Part shown: piece after piece, positions 13,651-21,700 of the stretch
Position numbering within the stretch: position 1 is the first letter of the stretch
Layout: each line of letters starts with the position of its first letter
Notes under the pieces: generated by a model
Database searches by the model: none
What the model saw: the letters and a program-made list of their open reading frames with translations, nothing else
Told to the model about the DNA's origin: nothing
Translations under genes and position numbers: made by a program
DNA from: Actinomycetota bacterium
GTDB taxonomy: Bacteria; Actinomycetota; Thermoleophilia; UBA2241
Length of the DNA: 36,191 nt
Assembly (NCBI GenBank): GCA_012514235.1
Contig: JAAZAR010000096.1
Location: 1-36,191, forward strand
Direction of reading: 5' to 3'

Positions 13651-15417
13651 TCAGTCCGCCGGTCCGTCTTCTCCGTCCGGTTTCCGTCCGCCGCGTGGCC
13701 GCCCGCGGCCCGAGAGCAGTCTCGCGGCTTCGTCGGTGTCGAAGGCCGGCCAGGGCGCCGGTTCGCCGCGCTCCAGGGCGGTGACCCCGGCGTCCTCTTC
13801 CGTGAGCTCGCCGATGTCCGTGGCCGGGATGCCGGCCTCATCGAGCGCTGCGAGCAGGCTGGGCGCCTGCGCCGGGTCGCAGCAGACCAGCAGGCTCCCC
13901 GAGGCGATAAGCCCGAGCGGGTCTGCATCCAGCAACCGGCAGACCCGTGCCGTCTCCGGGGAGATGGGGACCAGGTCGCGGTGCACGGTCAGGCCGCGGC
14001 CGGTGGCGGCGGAGAGCTCCCGCAGCGCCGTGGCGAGGCCGCCCTCGGTGACGTCGTGCATCGCGCGGACGCCGGCGAACTCGCGCGCCACCCGCGCCTC
14101 GGGCAGGATGGAGACCCGCTCCTGCAGGGCGCGGCAGGCGGCGAGCTCGTCCGCGCCCATACCGAGCGCGCGGAGACGCTCCTCGAGTTCCTCGGCGAGC
14201 AACGCCGCCCCCTCCATGGCGAGCTGCTTGGTCAGGAGCACCCGGTCGCCGCGCCGTGCCGACCGTTTGTCCTTGAGCCCGGCGCGGTCCACCGTCCCGA
14301 GGGCGGTGAGCGAGACCACCGGTCGCGTGACGACGTCGGTCACCTCCGTGTGCCCGCCGGCGAGGGTGACGCCGGACCGGGCGGCTGCCGCGGCCAGCCC
14401 GTCCAGGACGGCGAGCGCCTGCGACGGCGTGCTGGCCGGCGGGAGCAGGACCGTGGCGATCAGCCAGCGCGGGTCGGCGCCGGCGGCGGCGAGGTCGTTG
14501 ACGTTGACGAGGACGGCGCTCTCGCCCAGATCGTCGCCGCCGAGGGTGATCGGGTCGCCGTGGGCGACCAGCACGTCGCTGCCGCCGAGATCGATGGCGG
14601 CGGCATCCTCGCCCACGCCCGGGGGGACGAGCAGCGCCGGGTCGTCGCCGGCGGCGCCGGCGAGGAACCCGGCCAGCAGGTCGTTCGGCAGCTTCCCCTG
14701 CGGCAGCGGCAGTCCGAGCCGCACCACGTCACGGAGCTCGGCGAGCCGGCCGACGACGAAGTCGCAGTCCTCGGTGCGCGAGTCTGCCGGCTCTCCGTGG
14801 TCGCGGACCCCGCGGTTGACGAGGTGGGCGGTCACGGCGCCGGCCGCCCGTCCCGCCTGTGCGTCCAGCAGGTAGTCTCCGACCACGAGCGTCTCGTGCG
14901 GCTCCACGCCCATCGTCGCCGCGGCGTGGAGGACCCCGTCGGGCGCCGGTTTCGGGGCCAGGTGTGCGTCATCGCGGGTGACGATCACGTCGAAGTCTGC
15001 GGGGGAGAGCGCCGTGAAGCGCTGCAGTGCACGGTCCACGGCGCTGCGGCCGTTGCGCGTGAGCACGCCGATCCTCAGTCCCTGCTCACGGAGCCACGGC
15101 ACCAGATCCTCCGCACCCTCGTTCGGCGCCGACGCCTGTGCTGCGGCGATCTCGAACCGCTCCAGTGCGAGCGTCGCGGCGGCGCGCCGCCGGCCGTCCT
15201 CGAGCGACAGGATCCACTCGAGGACGAACTGGTCGGGCGGGCACCCCACCTCGCGCTTGATGGCGGCGAAATCGAGCGCCCCGGGGTGGGTCAGCGTGCC
15301 GTCGAAGTCGAAGAGGACGGCACGCAGCCGGAACGGCCGGGGCTTTCCCGGCCGCGCGGCGCTCACGCCGGCGCGGCCGTCCTCGCCGTCACTTGGCGAA
15401 GGCCTTGAGGCACACAT
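13651..15417 (-). CDS. HAD phosphatase fused to an AIR-synthase/HypE-like domain
   Basis: 588 residues in two enzymes-worth of sequence. Residues about 32-230 are a HAD hydrolase: nucleophile motif 'FDFDGTLT' (D37, D39), 'VLTRNG', K156 in 'LAPKPAPDG' and 'VVGDYLLDAQAG'. This resembles phosphoglycolate-phosphatase-like members. Residues about 237-560 are a PurM/HypE/AIR-synthase-related domain: 'GKLPNDLL', 'PPGVGEDAAAID', 'VNVNDLAAAGADPRWL', 'GGHTEVTDVVTRPVVS' and 'MHDVTEGGLATALREL' fit the ATP-binding fold that makes phosphate-activated carbamoyl, formyl or selenide groups. Substrate is unknown and no hydrogenase or purine genes adjoin. The ATG at 15417 overlaps the protease gene by 29 nt, implying coupling; a GTG at 15366 is an alternative. 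Confidence 0.85.
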   Translation of the reverse strand: MCASRPSPSDGEDGRAGVSAARPGKPRPFRLRAVLFDFDGTLTHPGALDFAAIKREVGCPPDQFVLEWILSLEDGRRRAAATLALERFEIAAAQASAPNEGAEDLVPWLREQGLRIGVLTRNGRSAVDRALQRFTALSPADFDVIVTRDDAHLAPKPAPDGVLHAAATMGVEPHETLVVGDYLLDAQAGRAAGAVTAHLVNRGVRDHGEPADSRTEDCDFVVGRLAELRDVVRLGLPLPQGKLPNDLLAGFLAGAAGDDPALLVPPGVGEDAAAIDLGGSDVLVAHGDPITLGGDDLGESAVLVNVNDLAAAGADPRWLIATVLLPPASTPSQALAVLDGLAAAAARSGVTLAGGHTEVTDVVTRPVVSLTALGTVDRAGLKDKRSARRGDRVLLTKQLAMEGAALLAEELEERLRALGMGADELAACRALQERVSILPEARVAREFAGVRAMHDVTEGGLATALRELSAATGRGLTVHRDLVPISPETARVCRLLDADPLGLIASGSLLVCCDPAQAPSLLAALDEAGIPATDIGELTEEDAGVTALERGEPAPWPAFDTDEAARLLSGRGRPRGGRKPDGEDGPAD

Positions 15418-16867
15418 TCGCCGTGCGGTAGTTCCTCGACTTCGTGAGATCGGAGAAGCGCCAGCGCTTGGCGCCCACGTAGCTCTGACCCGGCTTCGCG
15501 CTCGCCGCGGCGAAGACGGTCGAGCCGCCGAACTTGACCCGCTGTTCGATGGCGAGGGGGGCCGCGTCGCCCGGACAGTACAGCCGGAGCGCGACGATGA
15601 AGGGCTTGCCCTTGCGCACCATGAGCCGCTTCTTGAACCGGACCGTGTGATAGCCGGGCAGGGTCGCGGTGCCTCGGGCGCGGCGCGTGAGCTTCTTGAA
15701 GGACCGACCCGCCCAGATCTCGTACCGCGTGTTCGAGGAGAGGGTGTAGAAGCCCGCCGCCGTGATGGGTCGGGTGGAGACGGCCTTGAAGCGGTTGGCG
15801 CCCCAGATCGGCGACCCGTCCTTGTAGCCGATGCGGCCCGTCACTCCCAGCTTGTCGTGGCCGTAGTTCCTGGAGAAGTTGCGGACGCCCTCGACATCTG
15901 AGTAGGCCACGCAGCCGCCGTAGGTCCCCAGGCCGATGTCGCGGGCAAACCCCTTGTCGTAGTAGGAGACCCAGAAGTAGCCGTCGGTGCCCCAGTCAGT
16001 GCCCCAGCTGTTCCGGACGAGGAAGGCGCCGTCCCCCGCGGGGGGCGTGGGAGCGGCCCCGAAGTTGGAGGCCGGATAGTCGTCGTCCCAGCCGACGATC
16101 GCGACTCCGTGGTTCTCGCAGTCGTTCCGTTCGTAGCAGTAGTACGACGACGTGCTCTCGTCCCAGTAGGAGTAGTAGCGACCCGACGGTGCAAGTTGCA
16201 TGCCGGTATCCATGTGCATACCGACGGAGACAGCCCCATAGTCGACGACGAGCTGCTTGATCAGGTCGTTGTCGAGACTCGAGTCACGGCCCGGGATCAT
16301 GACGGTGCCCTGGACGTGCCGGACCGCTTTGGCGGCCACCGGCACGCCGTCGTAGGGATCCCTGGCCTCGGTGACGGGCCCCGCCCAGCGAGCGAAGTAG
16401 GCGACGGCCATGAAGTCGTACCCTCCGAAGCCATAGCGCTCGGCCCGTGACGACAGGAAGCCGCTTCTCCCGACCACGTTGTCCTCGCTCAAGTCCAGTG
16501 CCACGCCCTCCTGCTTGAGCAGGGCGGACTCGAGGGCGGCGATGCTGGAGAAGGCCCAACAGGTCTCGTAAGGAGACTGGTCCTTCACGGGGTCGATGAC
16601 CTGGCCGAGACTCAGCAGGCTGTATGCGGAGGGAAGCGCCCGGGCGGCCGCCTTCGCCTCGACGGACGCGCTCACCTCGACCTCGACGGGACTCGGCATG
16701 CGTCCGAGGGCTTCCGTGTCGGGGTCGCGCAGAGCGCGCACGAACGCCGGGTTGAGCGGCCCCAGCTCCGGCTCCGCCGGCGTGCCCGCCGCTGTGGCCG
16801 GCACGGCGGCGAGGACGCAGAGCGTCGCCGCGAGGAGCACGAGGAGCGTATGGCGGTGGACTGTCAC
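15389..16867 (-). CDS. Secreted papain-family (C1A) cysteine protease with lectin-like C-terminal region
   Basis: 492 residues. A signal peptide (residues 1-28, 'LLVLLAATLCVLAAVPATAAG') directs export. A short pro-region precedes the C1 peptidase core: Q97 and C103 in 'KDQSPYETCWAFSS' (oxyanion Gln and nucleophile), H253 in 'CENHGVAIVGWDDDY', and N286 in 'FLVRNSWGTDWG'. The usual 'GxCGSCW' lead-in is replaced by 'SPYETCW'. From about residue 315 to the end is a beta-rich region of the kind called lectin-like in bacterial and archaeal secreted C1 proteases. I prefer GTG 16867 (GGAG 7 nt upstream, signal peptide at once) to an ATG at 16906. TAGGAT (16935-16930) may be the -10. First gene of an apparent pair with HAD-AIR. 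Confidence 0.88.
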   Translation of the reverse strand: MTVHRHTLLVLLAATLCVLAAVPATAAGTPAEPELGPLNPAFVRALRDPDTEALGRMPSPVEVEVSASVEAKAAARALPSAYSLLSLGQVIDPVKDQSPYETCWAFSSIAALESALLKQEGVALDLSEDNVVGRSGFLSSRAERYGFGGYDFMAVAYFARWAGPVTEARDPYDGVPVAAKAVRHVQGTVMIPGRDSSLDNDLIKQLVVDYGAVSVGMHMDTGMQLAPSGRYYSYWDESTSSYYCYERNDCENHGVAIVGWDDDYPASNFGAAPTPPAGDGAFLVRNSWGTDWGTDGYFWVSYYDKGFARDIGLGTYGGCVAYSDVEGVRNFSRNYGHDKLGVTGRIGYKDGSPIWGANRFKAVSTRPITAAGFYTLSSNTRYEIWAGRSFKKLTRRARGTATLPGYHTVRFKKRLMVRKGKPFIVALRLYCPGDAAPLAIEQRVKFGGSTVFAAASAKPGQSYVGAKRWRFSDLTKSRNYRTANVCLKAFAK

Positions 16868-17206
16868 GCGAGGACTCCAGACCGAGTTCGGGATCCCATG
16901 CACCATCGGCAACGCGAGGACCTGGCTGAATCCTAGCCGTCGGCGGGCGATTGTGCATCCCTTCACGTTCACTTCCGTCCCCTGCGACGGCTGCGACGTC
17001 TGGCGCCTGGGCGGCGCTCGCCTCAGCACGTCTCACCGCCCAGCGCGCGCCGCCGCCGGTCCGGCTCGGCAGAAGTCGGCGACGGCGCCGCCCTTCGACG
17101 TCCCTCCGCCTTCGCATCGACGTTCCCCCCAGCCTCGCCGCGGGTAGGACGCAGCCAGTGCGTGACCACCATCGCCCGCCCGTGCGGGCGCTCGAAGGAG
17201 GGGACG
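16868..17206. other. 339-nt divergent intergenic region
   Basis: Lies between the divergent protease and PRC-barrel genes. I see a candidate minus-strand -10 (TAGGAT, 16935-16930), a hairpin just before the PRC-barrel SD, and no convincing ORF with an SD. The rest is GC-rich sequence with nothing I recognise. Confidence 0.6.
17173..17190 (+). promoter_or_regulatory. Hairpin in the PRC-barrel 5' leader
   Basis: CGCCCGC (17173-17179) and GCGGGCG (17184-17190) form a perfect 7-bp stem with a 4-nt CCGT loop. It ends about 6 nt before the SD GGAGG, so it could affect ribosome access or mRNA stability. No known riboswitch or thermometer is recognised. Confidence 0.4.
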
Positions 17207-17644
17207 ATGGGCACTATCTCACTCACCGCCGAGGAGTTGCAGGGCAGGCACCTGCTCGACGAGACGGGGCGCGACATCGGCGAGATCAGCGACCTGTACG
17301 TGGACGACGACGGGCGCCCGCACTGGCTGCTCGTCGACACGGGCTTCTTCCCGGGGTTCTTCAGCGTCATCCCGGTCACCGACGTGATCGTCACCGACAA
17401 CGGGCTCGAGGTCCACTACGCGATGGAGAAGCTCACGGGTGCGCCCAACGCGATGAAGGGCAGAGACTACGCGGCGCACCGCGAGGGGCGCCTCTACGAC
17501 TACTACGGACTGGAGGCGCCGGAGTCTGTGGGAGACGCGACGCACCACGGCGAGGCCGACAAGGTCCTGCTCCCGCCGAGCGTCCTCTGTCGATTCACGA
17601 CGCTGTCCTGCGAGAACAAGCCGGTCGAGTTCGACGCCGAGTGA
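17207..17644 (+). CDS. PRC-barrel domain protein
   Basis: 145 residues. Residues about 5-75 form a PRC-barrel: 'LQGRHLLDETGRDIGEISDLYVDDDGRPHWLLVD' pattern (fragments at residues 9-42), then 'VIPVTDV' and a closing strand. PRC-barrels occur in RimM and in stress- and RNA-related small proteins as binding modules. The remaining part has 'KLTGAPNAMKGRDY' and 'LYDYYGLE', seen in stand-alone actinobacterial members, and two cysteines near the end. The ATG has an excellent SD (GAAGGAGG). It is the only gene in its unit, ended by a hairpin. The role is unknown. Confidence 0.82.
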   Translation: MGTISLTAEELQGRHLLDETGRDIGEISDLYVDDDGRPHWLLVDTGFFPGFFSVIPVTDVIVTDNGLEVHYAMEKLTGAPNAMKGRDYAAHREGRLYDYYGLEAPESVGDATHHGEADKVLLPPSVLCRFTTLSCENKPVEFDAE

Positions 17645-17652
17645 CCGTGGCG

Positions 17653-17672
17653 GGCGGGGCGGCCGCCTCGCC
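17653..17672. terminator. Hairpin after the PRC-barrel gene
   Basis: GGCGGGGC (17653-17660) pairs with GCCTCGCC (17665-17672) with one G-T wobble around a GGCC loop, 9 nt after the stop codon. It lies between convergent genes and may serve both. No T-tract. Confidence 0.5.
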
Positions 17673-17721
17673 GTCGCCGTCAGGGCCCTCCAGCGGTGCA
17701 CGCGCTGCGGGGACCTCCCGG

Positions 17722-18549
17722 CTAGTTCAGGCCGAAGCGGTGCATGTCCTGCTCGCCGGCGCCGAAGTAGTGCGCCGTCTCGTGCAGGACGGTGATGCGG
17801 ATCTGCTCGGCCAGCTCGTCGTCGTCCGGCGCGTCCCGCTCCAGGTTGCGCTGGAACAGGTGGATGACGCCGACGTCCGGGCCGGGGCCGAGGACTGACT
17901 GGTCGGGCATCGCGATGCCGTGGAAGAGGCCGAGAGTACGTGGGTCGAGGCCCTCGAGGACGAGCGCCTCCGACGGCCGGTCCTCGACGAACAGCGGCAC
18001 GTTGCCCAGCCGCGCGAGGATCTCGTCCGGTAGTCCGTCCAGAGCCTCCGCCGCCAGGCGCTCGAAGTCCCGCCGGCGCATGCGCGGCTGGGGTCCGTCG
18101 TTGGCCTCGTCCAGACGCAGGGTGGCGAGCCACTCCTTGACCATGCCCTTGCGGTCACCCTTCTCCTCGCAGGCGAGGCCGAGCAGGTGGCGGGCGTCGG
18201 CCTCGTCGAGGGGGTCGAGGCGGGGGCCGGCGAGCAGTTCGCGCAGCAGGCGCGCGGCCTCGCCGGGTTCGTTGAAGTCGAGGTAGACCTCTGCGGAGCC
18301 GATCCAGGGCTCGGGGTCGTCCGGGTCTGCCTCGCTCCAGCGGCGGTAGGCGTCGAGGGCCCGCTCCGGGTCGTCCCGCTCGCGCGCCAGTGCCGCCTCC
18401 AGTTCGATGACCGCCGGGTCGTCGCCGGCGGCCTCGCGCGCCGTCCGCAGGCAGCGCGTGACGGCGCGCAAGTCGCCGCCTTCGAGCGCCTCCCAGGCGT
18501 AGTCGAGGAGGCGCTCCAGCTCGGGGTCTAGTCCGTGATCTTCGTTCAT
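17722..18549 (-). CDS. TPR-repeat protein with C-terminal minimal zincin (metallopeptidase family)
   Basis: 275 residues. Residues about 8-150 contain helical TPR-like repeats ('ALEGGDLRAVTRCLRTA', 'ERALDAYRRWSEADPDDPEPW', 'ADARHLLGLACEEKGD'). Residues about 160-275 are the small zincin-like family: 'FERLAAEALDGLPDE', 'GLFHGIAM', 'VIHLFQRNLER' and the zinc motif H256-E257-T-A-H260 ('VLHETAHYFG'). In the stand-alone family the protein is about 120 residues, so here it is fused to a protein-binding module. Peptidase activity is inferred from the HExxH motif. The ATG at 18549 has no SD and a TACAGT box 6 nt upstream. Divergent from the giant activase gene, with 194 nt between starts. Confidence 0.86.
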   Translation of the reverse strand: MNEDHGLDPELERLLDYAWEALEGGDLRAVTRCLRTAREAAGDDPAVIELEAALARERDDPERALDAYRRWSEADPDDPEPWIGSAEVYLDFNEPGEAARLLRELLAGPRLDPLDEADARHLLGLACEEKGDRKGMVKEWLATLRLDEANDGPQPRMRRRDFERLAAEALDGLPDEILARLGNVPLFVEDRPSEALVLEGLDPRTLGLFHGIAMPDQSVLGPGPDVGVIHLFQRNLERDAPDDDELAEQIRITVLHETAHYFGAGEQDMHRFGLN

Positions 18550-18555
18550 GGCGCT

Positions 18556-18561
18556 ACTGTA
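18556..18561 (-). promoter_or_regulatory. -10 element of a leaderless promoter (TPR-zincin)
   Basis: TACAGT on the minus strand ends 6 nt before the ATG at 18549, with no SD. The identical hexamer stands before the K+ channel gene. Confidence 0.45.
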
Positions 18562-18708
18562 CCCCGCCCGGCGCTCGCGGCACAGCGGCCACGGCGATGC
18601 CTGGCTCGAGCAGAGGAAACGGGGTCGAGACGGCGGACGACCGGCGCCGGAAGAGGCTCGATCACGTCGGACCGGTGCGCCGCCGGAGCTGAGGCCGCGG
18701 GCGGGCGA

Positions 18709-18737
18709 TGGAGCGAGCCCGGCCGCTCTGATATAAG
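18709..18737 (+). promoter_or_regulatory. Probable leaderless promoter of the giant activase gene
   Basis: TGGAGC (18709-18714) and TATAAG (18732-18737) are 17 nt apart, and the -10 ends 6 nt before the GTG at 18744. TATAAG is the most AT-rich hexamer in the region. Confidence 0.45.
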
Positions 18738-18743
18738 CAGGGC

Positions 18744-21700
18744 GTGACCGACCCCTCTTCACGCCCTCGTACGCAGTCCTCCCACGGCCCCGGTGCGGCC
18801 GCGCGGCCGCTGGTGCTCGGCGTCGACCTCGGCAAGGTGACGACATCGCTCGCCGTCGCCGAGCTGGGTCCGGACGGCGAGCCTCTGCTGCTGGAGACGC
18901 GGGCGGAGCGGCACCTGGGCGATCCGCTTCGCCCGTTCCTCGAGGCGTACCGGGAGCTGGACGCCGGCCGACTCGCGGCCGTGGCCGCCACCGGCGTGTA
19001 CGGCGAGCGCCTCGGCGCGCCGGCCGTCGGCGGCGTGCCCGAGGAGATCGCGCAGGAGGAGGCCGCCGCTTGGCTGTATCCGGAGGGGCCGCTCAACGTC
19101 GTCCGGGTGGGCGGCGGCGGCTACTCGGTGCTCACGCGCGACGCCGCCGGCACCGTGCGGTACGAGGCCAACGAACGCTGCTCCGCCGGCACCGGCGAGA
19201 CGGTGGAGGGTCTCTGCGCCCGGCTCGGCCGGTCGCTCGAGGACGCCGTCGCGCTGGCGGAAGCGGCGCCCGACGGCGTCACCGTCACCAGTCGCTGCGC
19301 CGTGTTCGCGAAGAGCGAGCTCACCCACTTCGCCAACCAGGGCGAACCACACGGCCGGATCTTCCGCGGGCTGTTCGAAGGGGTGGCCCGCAACGTCCAC
19401 AGCCTCTACGACAAGAGCAAGGTCGACGGCCCCGTGGTCCTGGTCGGGCACGGGGCCCTCATCGCGCCCATCGCCGCCGGCGTGGCGACGCTCAGCACGG
19501 CGCCGGTGACGGTCGCCGAGCAGGCAGGCGTGTTCGAGGCTCTCGGTGCCCTTCGCTTCGCCGCCGCCCGTGCCGTGTCGCGGGAGGCGGCGACGTTCCC
19601 GGCCGAGCCGGAGACGCTGGTGCGCAGCGCGCGGAGCCGTATCGGCCGCCTGGAGCCGGCCGCCGCCGGTCCGGGATCGGTCGTCCGGCTCGGCGCCGCC
19701 CCGTCGCCGGGCGACGGGGCGGCGCCGGCTGTGCTCGGTCTGGACCTGGGCTCGACCGGGTCCAAGGCCGCGCTCGTGGACGCCGCCTCCGGCGCCGTGC
19801 TCGCGGCCGTCTACCGGCGCACCGAAGGCAACCCCGTGGAGGCCGCGCAGGCCCTGGTCGCCGAGGTCGGCGAGATGGCGCCCAACCCGGTGGTGGCCGT
19901 CGGCCTCACCGGCTCCGGGCGCGACGCCGCCGCCACCGTCTTCCGCGCCGCGCTGCCCGGTCTCGAGTCCCGGCTGGTCGTCCAGAACGAGATCGTCGCC
20001 CACGCGGCGGCTGCGGCCGCGCTCGACCCGGACGGCGGCCGCAGCCTCTCCATCATCGAGATCGGCGGACAGGACGCCAAGTTCATCAACGTCGAGAACG
20101 GCCGCGTGGTGGACGCGGACATGAACCGCGTGTGCAGCGCCGGCACCGGCTCCTTCCTCGAGGAGCAGGCGATCGCCTACGGGGTGGACGACATCAGCGA
20201 GTTCGGCCGGCTCGCCGCCCGCAGCGACGGCCCGCCCGACCTCGGGCAGACGTGCACGGTGTTCGTCGCCGACGTCGCCGCCGAAGCGCTCGGCGACGGG
20301 TTCAGCCGGGAGGACATCTTCGCCGGCCTGCAACACTCGGTGGTACGCAACTACCGCAGCCGCGTCATGGGCCAGCGCCGGCTGCTCGACCGCGTCTTCT
20401 TCCAGGGCAAGCCGGCCACGGACCCGTCTTTGGCGCGGACGCTGGCGGCGGTGCTCGAACGCGAGGTGGTCGTGCCCGCCGACCCCGGGTCGATGGGCGC
20501 CGTGGGCATCGCCCTTCTGACGGCCCGGACCGCGGGCCTGACCGGCGCGGAGCCGGCCGACCTCTCGCGCGTCCTCGACGCCCGCGTGGCCGGTCGCCGC
20601 GAGTTCCAGTGCGGCGACCGGGACTGCCGGAACCGCTGCCACCTCGAACTGGCGGAGGTCGCCGTGGGCGGTGCCACCGAGAAGATCGTGAGCGGCGGCC
20701 AGTGCCCCAAGTACGACGCCGTGTCGGCGGCGGGGGAGAAGCTGCCCAAGGATGCGCCGAACCCCTATCGCGAGCGTGACGCACTCCTGCAGGATCTGCT
20801 TCGGGAAGAGGACGAGGAGAGCGACGGTCCCGCCGCCGGTCTCGTCGTCGGGCTGCCGTACGCGCACTACCTCATCGACACGCTGCCGTTCTTCCACACG
20901 CTGCTGCGGCGACTCGGCCACCGTGTCGAGGTGTTGCGGCCGGGACGCGACACGCTGGCGGAGGGCGACCGGCGCTGTGCGGCCCCGGGGGCCTGCGCGC
21001 CGGTCAAGCTGCTGCACGGTCTCGCCGGGGCGGACGTCGACGTCTTCTTCGCTCCCATCTTCGTCCACCTGCCGCTGCCCAACGCGGGCGCGCAGACCTA
21101 CACCTGCCCCATGGCGCAGGGCGGGCCGGACATGGTCGGGCGCAGTCTGCGCGCCGAGGGCTCGGCGACCCGGGTGCTGCGGCCGGTCCTCTTCGAGAAG
21201 GAGGGCGACGGCTTCGAGGCGCCGCGCGTGCGGCGCTCGGTGTCGCGGGCGGCCCGTGCGCTGGCCGACGCCGCCGGCAGTCCGCCGCTCGCGCCGGCGG
21301 CGTTCGAGGCCGCGTACCGCGCCGCCCTGGACGCGCAGCGCCGCTTCGAGGCGGGTCTGCGCGAGATCGGCGAGCGCGCCGTGGGCTGGGCACAGGAACA
21401 CGACTACCCGGTGGTCCTGATCGCCGGCGAGACCCATGTGATCCACGACGTCGTGCTCGACGCCGGCATCCACGAGCTCGTCGCCGCCAACGGCGCCGTC
21501 CCGCTGCCGGCGGACTGCTATCCGACCCCGGAGGACGTGCCGGGCCTGCGGCGCGTGCACTGGGCGAGCGCCGGCCAGACGCTGCGCGCCACGGCGGCCG
21601 GCGCCGCCGCCGGGGACGTCTACCCGGTGCTGCTGGGGGCCTACGGGTGCGGTCCGAACTCGATGATCGAGCACCTGTTCGCCGACCTCACCGAGGAGTG

